Below, piece after piece: positions 8,703 to 15,948 of a stretch of 64,000 bases of DNA. The position numbers and the translations under genes are program-made. A model generated the notes under the pieces. It did no database searches. It was not told the origin of the DNA and saw only the letters and a list, made by a program, of their open reading frames with translations. Source of the DNA: Streptomyces sp. CB02261 (GTDB lineage: Bacteria; Actinomycetota; Actinomycetes; Streptomycetales; Streptomycetaceae); contig NZ_LIVX01000001.1 in the NCBI RefSeq assembly GCF_001905665.1, forward strand, positions 868,001 to 932,000, read 5' to 3'. Position 1 is the stretch's first letter; each line of letters opens with the position of its first letter.

Positions 8703-9587
8703 ATGACGACCGCAACCGCTCCCGCCCGTCCCGAGGCGAGCCCGGCCCTCAGGCGGGCCCGCCGCAAGGCGCTCCTGCACTGGATCGCCGTGCACTCGCT
8801 CGGCGTCGCCGCGGCCCTGTTCTTCGTCCTCCCGTTCGTCTTCGTCCTCCTCACCTCCCTGATGAGCGACGACCAGGCGCTCACCCGGGACCTGACGCCG
8901 AACTCCTGGCACTGGGACAACTACGTCAAGGTCTTCCGGACCGAGGGCTTCCTCACCTGGTGGAGGAACTCCCTGCTGTACGCCGGACTCGGCACCGTCC
9001 TCGTCGTGGTGTCCTCGATACCCGTGGCGTACGCGCTCGCCAAGTTCCGCTTCCGCGGCCGGCATCTGTCGCTGCTGCTCGTCATCTCGATGATGATGCT
9101 GCCGCCGCAGGTCGTGATCATCCCGATGTACCTGTTCTGGGCCAAGCAGATGGACCTCTCCGGCACCCTGTGGCCGCTCATCGTCCCGATGGCCTTCGGC
9201 GACGCCTTCGCCGTCTTCCTGCTGCGCCAGTTCCTGCTGACCATCCCGAACGAGTACGTCGAGGCCGCGAGGATCGACGGGTGCGGCGAGTTCCGCACCC
9301 TGGTACGGGTCGTGCTCCCGATGGCGAAGCCCGGCATCGCCGCCGTCGCCCTGTTCCAGTTCTTCTACTGCTGGAACGACTACTTCGGGCCGCAGATCTA
9401 CGCCTCGGAGAACCCGGGCGCCTGGACGCTCAGTTACGGCCTGGAGTCCTTCAAGGGCGCGCACCACACCGACTGGAACCTGACCATGGCCGCGACCGTG
9501 CTGGTCATGGCCCCCGTGATCCTCGTCTTCTTCTTCGCCCAGAAGGCGTTCGTCGAGGGAGTCACACTGACCGGAGTGAAGGGCTGA
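8703..9587 (+). CDS. Sugar ABC transporter permease, MalG type
   Basis: 294 residues, six membrane helices, with the coupling motif EAARIDGCGEFRTLVRVVLP. It pairs with the preceding MalF-type permease to form the membrane channel. The N-terminal cytoplasmic stretch is basic (RRARRKALLHW). It ends 7 bp before the GH4 gene, within the same operon. Confidence 0.93.
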   Translation: MTTATAPARPEASPALRRARRKALLHWIAVHSLGVAAALFFVLPFVFVLLTSLMSDDQALTRDLTPNSWHWDNYVKVFRTEGFLTWWRNSLLYAGLGTVLVVVSSIPVAYALAKFRFRGRHLSLLLVISMMMLPPQVVIIPMYLFWAKQMDLSGTLWPLIVPMAFGDAFAVFLLRQFLLTIPNEYVEAARIDGCGEFRTLVRVVLPMAKPGIAAVALFQFFYCWNDYFGPQIYASENPGAWTLSYGLESFKGAHHTDWNLTMAATVLVMAPVILVFFFAQKAFVEGVTLTGVKG

Positions 9588-9594
9588 CGCACAC

Positions 9595-10860
9595 ATGAAG
9601 CTCACTGTCGTGGGGGGCGGTTCCACCTACACCCCCGAACTGATCGACGGATTCGCGCGCCTGCGCGACACCCTGCCCATCACCGAACTCGTCCTCGTCG
9701 ACCCGGCCGCCGAGCGCCTCGAACTGGTCGGGGGGCTCGCCCGGCGGATCTTCGCCAAGCAGGACCACGCGGGGAAGATCGTCACCACCACCGACCTGGA
9801 CGCCGGCGTCGACGGGGCCGACGCCGTCCTGCTCCAGCTGCGGATCGGCGGCCAGGCCGCCCGCCTGCAGGACGAGACCTGGCCGCTGGAGTGCGGCTGC
9901 GTCGGCCAGGAGACCACCGGCGCCGGCGGCCTCGCCAAGGCGCTCCGCACGGTCCCCGTGGTCCTCGACATCGCGGAACGGGTCCGGCGCGCCAACCCGG
10001 ACGCCTGGATCATCGACTTCACCAACCCCGTCGGCATCGTCACGCGCGCGCTGCTCCAGGCCGGGCACAAGGCCGTCGGCCTGTGCAACGTGGCCATCGG
10101 CTTCCAGCGCAAGTTCGCGGCGCTCCTCGACGTGACCCCGGCCGAGGTCCACCTGGACCACGTCGGGCTCAACCACCTGACCTGGGAGACGGCGGTACGG
10201 ATCGGGGGCCCCGAGGGCGAGGACGTCCTGCCGCGACTGCTCGCCGGACACGGCGACGTGATCGCGGACGACCTGCGGCTGCCGCGCCCGGTCCTGGACC
10301 GGCTCGGCGTCGTGCCCTCGTACTACCTGCGGTACTTCTACGCGCACGACGAGGTGGTGCGGGAACTCGGCACCAAGCCGTCGCGGGCCGCCGAGGTCGC
10401 CGCGATGGAGAAGGAACTCCTGGAGATGTACGGGGACCCGGCCCTGGACGAGAAGCCGGCGCTGCTCGGCAGGCGCGGCGGCGCCTTCTACTCGGAGGCG
10501 GCCGTGGACCTGGCCGCGTCCCTGCTCGGCGGCGCCGGTTCGCCGCACCAGGTGGTGAACACGTACAACCGCGGGACGCTGCCGTTCCTGCCGGACGACG
10601 CCGTGATCGAGACGCAGGCCGCGGTGGGCCCCCAGGGTGCCTCGCCGCTGCCGGTGGCGCCGGTGGACCAGCTGTACGCCGGCCTGATCGCGAACGTCAC
10701 GGCCTACGAGGACCTGGCCCTGGAGGCGGCGCTGCGCGGCGGCCGCGACCGGGTGTTCAAGGCGCTCCTCGCGCATCCACTGGTGGGACAGTACGCGTAC
10801 GCCGACGGGCTCACGGACCGGCTGATCGCGCACAACCGGGAGCACCTCGCGTGGGCCTGA
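9595..10860 (+). CDS. GH4-family 6-phospho-beta-glycosidase
   Basis: 421 residues. The NAD-binding N terminus (KLTVVGGGSTYTPELIDG) and the GH4 signatures are complete: QETTGAGG, IDFTNPVGIV, the metal-binding Cys in GLCNVAIGF, and the metal-binding His in GLNHLTW. Family GH4 enzymes cleave glycosides by an NAD- and Mn-dependent redox-elimination mechanism. The sequence type is the 6-phospho-beta-glucosidase branch. Coupling to a kinase rather than a PTS suggests that substrate is phosphorylated after ABC import. It overlaps the next gene by 10 bp. The exact sugar is not determined by sequence alone. Confidence 0.9.
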   Translation: MKLTVVGGGSTYTPELIDGFARLRDTLPITELVLVDPAAERLELVGGLARRIFAKQDHAGKIVTTTDLDAGVDGADAVLLQLRIGGQAARLQDETWPLECGCVGQETTGAGGLAKALRTVPVVLDIAERVRRANPDAWIIDFTNPVGIVTRALLQAGHKAVGLCNVAIGFQRKFAALLDVTPAEVHLDHVGLNHLTWETAVRIGGPEGEDVLPRLLAGHGDVIADDLRLPRPVLDRLGVVPSYYLRYFYAHDEVVRELGTKPSRAAEVAAMEKELLEMYGDPALDEKPALLGRRGGAFYSEAAVDLAASLLGGAGSPHQVVNTYNRGTLPFLPDDAVIETQAAVGPQGASPLPVAPVDQLYAGLIANVTAYEDLALEAALRGGRDRVFKALLAHPLVGQYAYADGLTDRLIAHNREHLAWA

Positions 10861-11825
10861 CCGGAACCGTGCTGGCCATCGACGCCGGCAACAGCAAGAC
10901 CGACGTCGCGGTCCTCGGCGCGGACGGCACCGTCCTCGGCGCGGCCCGCGGCGGCGGGTTCCAGCCGCCCGTCGTGGGGGTGGCGGCGGCGGTCGACACG
11001 CTGGCGGAGATCATCGGCCGTGCGGGCGCCGAGGCCGGTGCCGCGACCGGCTTCGCCCATGTGTCGGCCTGTCTCGCCAACGCCGACCTGCCCGTCGAGG
11101 AGACCGCGCTCCGGGCCGAGATCCTGGGCCGGGGCTGGAGCCGGTCGGTGCGGGTGCACAACGACACCTTCGCGATCCTGCGGGCCGGGCTCGACGAGCC
11201 GCGCGGGGTGGCGGTGGTGTGCGGGGCCGGGATCAACTGCGTCGGGATGACCCCGGACGGGCGGACCGCTCGCTTCCCCGCGATCGGGAAGATCTCCGGG
11301 GACTGGGGCGGCGGCAGCGGCCTGGCCGAGGAGGCGATCTGGTTCGCCGCGCGCGCCGAGGACGGGCGCGGTGAGCCGACCGAGCTGGCGCGGGCCCTGC
11401 CGGCGCACTTCGGTCTGGAGACGATGTACGCGCTGATCGAGGCGCTGCACCTGGGCCGGGTGCCGTTCGCGCGGCGGCACGAGCTGACGCCCGTGCTGTT
11501 CCGGGTGAGCGCGGCCGGGGACCCGGTCGCGCTGTCGCTGGTGCACCGGCTCGCCGAGGAGGTCGTGGCCCTGTCGGCGGTCGCCCTCGGGCGGCTCGGT
11601 CTGCTGGACGAGGAGGCTCCGGTGATGCTGGGCGGCAGCGTGCTCGCCGCCCGCCACCCGCAGTTGGAGGAGCGGATCCTCGAACTCCTCGCCGAGCGGG
11701 CGCCGAAGGCCGTCGTCGGCTTCGTGACGGCGCCGCCGGTCCTCGGGGCGGGGCTGCTCGCCCTGGACGAGACGGCGGCGGGACCGGAGGCGGCGGCCCG
11801 GCTGCGGGAGCACTACGGGGCCTGA
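10851..11825 (+). CDS. BadF/BadG/NAGK-type sugar kinase (N-acetylglucosamine kinase-like)
   Basis: 324 residues from GTG 10851, which overlaps the GH4 gene. The ASKHA fold is visible: phosphate-1 loop AIDAGNSKTDVAVLGADG, the adenosine-side GAGINCVG motif, and GDWGGGSGLAEEAIWFAARAEDG, characteristic of eukaryote-like NAG kinases. It would phosphorylate an imported amino sugar or glycoside at O6, feeding the GH4 enzyme. BadF-type 2-hydroxyacyl-CoA dehydratase activators share this fold, but the sugar context argues against that role. It is the last gene before a strong terminator. Confidence 0.82.
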   Translation: MGLTGTVLAIDAGNSKTDVAVLGADGTVLGAARGGGFQPPVVGVAAAVDTLAEIIGRAGAEAGAATGFAHVSACLANADLPVEETALRAEILGRGWSRSVRVHNDTFAILRAGLDEPRGVAVVCGAGINCVGMTPDGRTARFPAIGKISGDWGGGSGLAEEAIWFAARAEDGRGEPTELARALPAHFGLETMYALIEALHLGRVPFARRHELTPVLFRVSAAGDPVALSLVHRLAEEVVALSAVALGRLGLLDEEAPVMLGGSVLAARHPQLEERILELLAERAPKAVVGFVTAPPVLGAGLLALDETAAGPEAAARLREHYGA

Positions 11826-11834
11826 GCGCGGTGG

Positions 11835-11877
11835 GCCTGCGGGGCGTTCCTCCTCCTGGGAGGGGCGCCCCGCAGGC
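11835..11877 (+). terminator. Strong terminator of the sugar operon
   Basis: GCCTGCGGGGCG (11835-11846) and CGCCCCGCAGGC (11866-11877) form a perfect 12-bp GC stem with a 19-base loop, 10 bases after the kinase stop codon. There is no U-tract, as usual in streptomycetes. Confidence 0.8.
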
Positions 11878-12146
11878 GTGTTCACCTGTTCGAGCGATGC
11901 CGGGTACGGAACCGATCACGGCCGGGCGACGTATTCAAGGTGGAGTGGTCTTGAGGGGGTCGTGAGGGGGTTCGCCTGCGGATGTGCCGGAGGCATACGG
12001 CAGGATAAGAACAAGATCGCGTCAATACCGGTGTGCGGACGGCCCTCTGCGGCCATACTGCTGGCCGGGTGGTCGTCCACCGGCGGCCGGTGGCAACCGG
12101 AGGACCGGCCGGACGGGCCGACGTCAGCGACCGAGGGGGAGGTCCA
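11878..12146 (+). promoter_or_regulatory. Leader/promoter region of the signalling cluster
   Basis: About 270 non-coding bases. The local base content drops around GGATAAGAACAAGATCGCG (12003-12021), where a promoter is likely, but I could not assign -35/-10 boxes with confidence. The region ends in a strong ribosome-binding site (GGGGGAGG, 12135-12142) for the GTG at 12147. Confidence 0.35.
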
Positions 12147-13574
12147 GTGACACACCCGCCGAACGCGCCAGCCGCCTCGGCGGCGCGGGGCACGGCACCC
12201 GCGCCCGCACGCCCGCCCGGCGTGCCCGCGCAGCCGTCGCCCGCGCTCGGCGCCGCCCCGCCCGCGGTTCGCGGGGCGCTGGCCGTGGGGCGGGAGCGAC
12301 TGCGGGTGGCCGCGACGACGGAGCCCGGCCGGCTCCAGATCCTCGGCGCCGTCCTCGCCCTGCTCGTCGTCGCGTTCGGAGCCGTCACCGCCTTCCAGGT
12401 CGACGACCGGGCCACCGCCGCCGACGACGTCGTCAGCCGCAGCCAGCCGCTGTCCGCCGACGCCGCCGCGATCTACCGCTCCCTCGCCGACGCCGACACC
12501 ACCGCCGCCAGCGGCTTCCTCGCCGGCACCCTGGAGCCCGCCGACTCACGCGCGCGGTACGACCGGGACATCGCCACAGCCGCCCGGCTCCTCGTCAAGG
12601 CCGCCGCCAGCACCGGCGGTTCGAGCGAGTCGGCCCGCGAGATCGCCACCCTCAACCAGCAGCTCCCCCGCTACACGGGCCTGATCGAGCGCGCCCGGGC
12701 CGCCAACCGGCAGGGGCTCCCGCTCGGCGGCGCCTATCTGCGGTACGCCAACCAGCAGATGACCAGCACGCTGCTGCCCGCCGCCGAGCGGCTGTACGCG
12801 GCGGAGACGGTACGGCTCCAGGAGGACGACGCGTCGGCCCGCACCTGGCCGTTCGTCTCCCTCGGCCTCGGCGTGCTCACCCTCGCCGTCCTCGTCTGGG
12901 CCCAGCGCCGCAACTACGCCAGGACGCACCGGGTCTTCAACCACGGACTGCTCGCCGCCACCGCCGCCACGGTGGTCGTCGTGCTCTGGCTCCTCGCCTC
13001 GCACATGGTGGCGCGCAGCGGGCTCGACAGCGCGCGGGCGCACGGGCAGGACTCGCTGCAGGTCCTCAACACCGCCCGGATCAGCTCGCTCACGGCCCGC
13101 GCCAACGAGAACCTGACCCTCGTCGCCCGTGGCGCCGTCCTCACCGAGGACGGCAGGAACGACAGATACGAGGCCGAGTACACGGCGAGCATGGACGCCC
13201 TGACGGACGCGCTCGCCACGGCGCGCGAGCGGGCCGACGACGACGCCGGCCGGACCCCGGTCGACGAGGCCGCATCCCGCACGGGCGAGTGGCAGCAGCG
13301 CCACAAGGACGCCCGCGCGAAGGACGAGGCCGGTGACTTCGACGGCGCGCTGGGCCGGATCGTCGGCTCCGAGCAGTCGACGGGGCAGGCCTTCGACCAG
13401 GTCGACGCGGCCCTGGAGCGGGCCCTGGCGCACGAGCAGGTTGAGTTCACCCGCGCCGCCGGGGACGCCAGGGACGCGCTGACGGCACTGCCCCTGGGCG
13501 CGGCGGCCCTCGGGATCCTGGGGGCGGCGGGCGCCGTGCTCGGCATCAACCGCAGACTGGCGGAGTACCGGTGA
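12147..13574 (+). CDS. GlnX-like four-helix membrane sensor protein
   Basis: 475 residues from GTG 12147; the open frame upstream has no ribosome-binding site. A Pro/Ala-rich cytoplasmic N terminus (1-60) is followed by membrane helices at about 63-84, 234-252, 267-287 and 446-467. Two extracytoplasmic, mostly alpha-helical domains (about 85-233 and 288-445) resemble four-helix-bundle sensor domains. The topology and the next genes (GlnH-like binding protein, then a PknG-like kinase) match mycobacterial GlnX, which passes the GlnH amino-acid signal to PknG. No kinase or HAMP domain is present. The stop overlaps the next start (GTGA). Assignment is by context and topology. Confidence 0.72.
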   Translation: MTHPPNAPAASAARGTAPAPARPPGVPAQPSPALGAAPPAVRGALAVGRERLRVAATTEPGRLQILGAVLALLVVAFGAVTAFQVDDRATAADDVVSRSQPLSADAAAIYRSLADADTTAASGFLAGTLEPADSRARYDRDIATAARLLVKAAASTGGSSESAREIATLNQQLPRYTGLIERARAANRQGLPLGGAYLRYANQQMTSTLLPAAERLYAAETVRLQEDDASARTWPFVSLGLGVLTLAVLVWAQRRNYARTHRVFNHGLLAATAATVVVVLWLLASHMVARSGLDSARAHGQDSLQVLNTARISSLTARANENLTLVARGAVLTEDGRNDRYEAEYTASMDALTDALATARERADDDAGRTPVDEAASRTGEWQQRHKDARAKDEAGDFDGALGRIVGSEQSTGQAFDQVDAALERALAHEQVEFTRAAGDARDALTALPLGAAALGILGAAGAVLGINRRLAEYR

Positions 13575-14623
13575 GAGGGGGCGGGATGCCGAGCGGCACG
13601 TACCCGCTGGCGCGGCGGACGGCGGAGCGGTTCCGGGGCTGGGGCGGGGTGGCCGCCATGGCCGTGGCCTGCGGGCTCACCGCCTCGCTCACCCTTCTTC
13701 CCCTGACCCACCACGGCGGTGACGCGGCGGCCGCCCCCGGCACGTACGGCCCCGGGCCCGGTGTCGGCACGGGCGTCCAGGTCGCGGCGGACACCTGTGA
13801 GAACCCGGAGGCGTCCCTGCGGCCCTCGACGGCGGACGGTCCGTCGATCCAGGCCGTCAAGGCCCGCGGGAAGCTCGTCGTGGGCGTCGACCAGTCCAGC
13901 TACCGCTGGGGCTACCGGAACCCGGAGAAGGGCACCCTGGAGGGCTTCGACATCGACCTGGCCCGGGCCATCGCCCGGGACATCCTGGGCGACGAGAAGG
14001 CCGTCATCTTCCGCGCCATCCCGACGAACCAGCGGATCGCCGCCCTGGACAGCGGCAAGGTCGACCTCGTCGTGCGCACGATGACGATCAACTGCAAGCG
14101 GATCCAGCAGGTCGCCTTCTCCACCGCCTACTTCCAGGCCGGGCAGCAGGTGCTGGCGCCCAAGCTCGCCAAGGACATCACCGGCTACGACTCCTCGCTG
14201 CGCGGCAAGCGGATCTGCACCGCTGAGGGCTCCACCGCCTACGAGGCCCTGGAGGCGAACTCCTTCGGCGCGCTCTTCAAGGACGAGGGCGACGGCACCA
14301 AGGACGACAAGGACCTGCTGACCGTCCCCAACCAGCTGGACTGCCTGGCCCGGCTCCAGCTGGGCGAGGTCGACGCCGTCGTCACCGACAACGCCCTCGC
14401 GGCCGGACAGGCCGCCCAGGACCCCGCGGTCGAGCTCAAGGGCCGCCCGTTCACCACCGAGTTCTACGGGGTGGCCGCCAAGCTCGGCAACGACGACCTG
14501 GTCCGCCGGGTCAACCAGGTCCTCGTGAACTACCGGCAGGGCCCCTGGCAGAAGGCGTACAAGGACTGGCTGGAGAAGGACCTCCCCGGCATACCCGGCC
14601 CGCCCGCGCCCCTCTACAAGTAG
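13571..14623 (+). CDS. GlnH-like extracytoplasmic glutamate/aspartate-binding protein
   Basis: 350 residues from GTG 13571 (4-base overlap); ATG 13586 with a GAGGGGG site is a good alternative. A hydrophobic segment (GGVAAMAVACGLTASLTLLPL) acts as signal or anchor; its Cys is a weak lipobox. The body is a family-3 solute-binding domain: KLVVGVDQSSYRWGYRNPEKGTLEGFDIDL, the hinge FSTAYFQAGQQVL, and DAVVTDNALAAGQ. No ABC permease or ATPase follows, so a sensor role like mycobacterial GlnH (Asp/Glu ligand) is more likely than transport. Two Cys pairs may form disulphides. Confidence 0.82.
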   Translation: MRGGGMPSGTYPLARRTAERFRGWGGVAAMAVACGLTASLTLLPLTHHGGDAAAAPGTYGPGPGVGTGVQVAADTCENPEASLRPSTADGPSIQAVKARGKLVVGVDQSSYRWGYRNPEKGTLEGFDIDLARAIARDILGDEKAVIFRAIPTNQRIAALDSGKVDLVVRTMTINCKRIQQVAFSTAYFQAGQQVLAPKLAKDITGYDSSLRGKRICTAEGSTAYEALEANSFGALFKDEGDGTKDDKDLLTVPNQLDCLARLQLGEVDAVVTDNALAAGQAAQDPAVELKGRPFTTEFYGVAAKLGNDDLVRRVNQVLVNYRQGPWQKAYKDWLEKDLPGIPGPPAPLYK

Positions 14624-14670
14624 CCCCGCCCCGAACGACAGCCCGGTACACGGAGAGGAAGAGGTGATCG

Positions 14671-15948
14671 ATGGGCGTCACGGGACCCCCTGGGCCGGTG
14701 ATGGACCGGGACGAGGTGGACCGTGCGCTGGCGCGGCTCGGCGCCGAGCACAAGGCGATCGAGGACTCGCTCTTCGCGCTCCAGGACCACGCGGGCCGCA
14801 GACTGCTCGAAGGAGCCGAGCTGACCGGGACGACCCGGGACCGCTGGGCGGCGGCCGAGCGGACGATCACCCTGCTCTGGACCTGCTTCGACGTGTACAC
14901 GAGCGCCCTGCGGGACGCCCGCGAGGTGCGGGCCCGGCGGCGCTGGCCCGGCCGTGACGAGCTCGTGGAGCTGACCGAGCGGCTGCGCGGCGAGAGCGTG
15001 CTCGTCGCGGGCGGCGCGGGCGAACAGGGGCTGCTCTCCGAGCGGTTCAGCCTGGAGGGCCTCGTCCGGCGGATGAACGAGCTGTACGCGTCCTCGCTGG
15101 ACCTGGTGGTGACCGCCGACGCCGTCTGGTCGGCGCTGCCCGCCCGGATAGACCTCCTCGCCGCCGAGCTGCGCCGTACCCGCTCGCTCGCCCACTCGGT
15201 CGGCGTGCGGCCGGGGGAGCACCCGGCCGGCGACGACCTGGAGGACATCACGGCCGAGTTGACCCGGCTGCGGTCCCAGGTGGTGACCGATCCGCTGGCG
15301 TTCTGGCGTCCGGCGGCGGGCAGTTCGGCGCCCGGCGGCGGCCGGCCGGACACCGAGCGGTACGACAGGGCGGCCCTGGCCCTGGAGGACGTCCGGCGGG
15401 AGATCGAGGCGGTGCTCGCGGTCCGGCAGGACTCCGAGGACCGGCTGCTCCGGCTGCGTGACGTGCTGTCGCGGGCGGACCGCACGCTCGCCGAGGCGCG
15501 GGCCGCGCGGGGCGAGGTCCTCGCGAAGATCGCCGCCTCCGAGGTGCCGGCCGTCAGCGGGCCGCCGATCGTGCTCCAGGAGCGGCTCGCCACCGCCGCG
15601 GAGTACCGCAGGCACGCCCAGTGGCACCGGCTCTCCCCGCTCCTGGAGTCCCTGGAGCGGGAGGCCGAGGACGAACTGCTCCGGGCCCGGGAGTCGCTGA
15701 CCGCCGTGACGGCGCCGCTCGCGGTCCGGGCCGAACTGCGCGGCCGGCTGGACGCGTACAAGGCGAAGGTGGCACGGCTGGGCGCGGCGGAGGACCCGCT
15801 GCTCGTGGAGCGGTACGACGCGGCCCGCCGGATGCTGTGGAGCGCGCCTTGCGATCTGCGGGTCGCGGAACAGGCCGTGCTGCGCTACCAGCAGGCGGCG
15901 GCGGACGTACTGTCCGGCCCGAGAGACGCGGGAGGACGACAGTGGTGA
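14671..15948 (+). CDS. Conserved-looking coiled-coil protein of unknown function in the PknG cluster
   Basis: 425 residues from ATG 14671, preceded by GAGGAAGAGG; ATG 14701 is possible. I recognise no catalytic domain. The sequence is rich in Leu, Ala, Arg and Glu and predicted almost wholly helical, with long amphipathic stretches (for example SLEREAEDELLRARESLTAV). There is no signal peptide or membrane helix, so it should be cytoplasmic. It sits between the GlnH-like sensor and the kinase, and its stop codon overlaps the kinase start (GTGA), so translation is coupled. An adaptor linking membrane sensor and kinase is a reasonable inference, not shown. Confidence 0.7.
   Translation: MGVTGPPGPVMDRDEVDRALARLGAEHKAIEDSLFALQDHAGRRLLEGAELTGTTRDRWAAAERTITLLWTCFDVYTSALRDAREVRARRRWPGRDELVELTERLRGESVLVAGGAGEQGLLSERFSLEGLVRRMNELYASSLDLVVTADAVWSALPARIDLLAAELRRTRSLAHSVGVRPGEHPAGDDLEDITAELTRLRSQVVTDPLAFWRPAAGSSAPGGGRPDTERYDRAALALEDVRREIEAVLAVRQDSEDRLLRLRDVLSRADRTLAEARAARGEVLAKIAASEVPAVSGPPIVLQERLATAAEYRRHAQWHRLSPLLESLEREAEDELLRARESLTAVTAPLAVRAELRGRLDAYKAKVARLGAAEDPLLVERYDAARRMLWSAPCDLRVAEQAVLRYQQAAADVLSGPRDAGGRQW

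Noticed and set aside
7614..9626. A 670-codon minus-strand frame opposite the sugar permeases
   Set aside because: Asp/Glu/His/Arg-rich shadow with no family resemblance; the plus-strand permeases carry complete coupling motifs.
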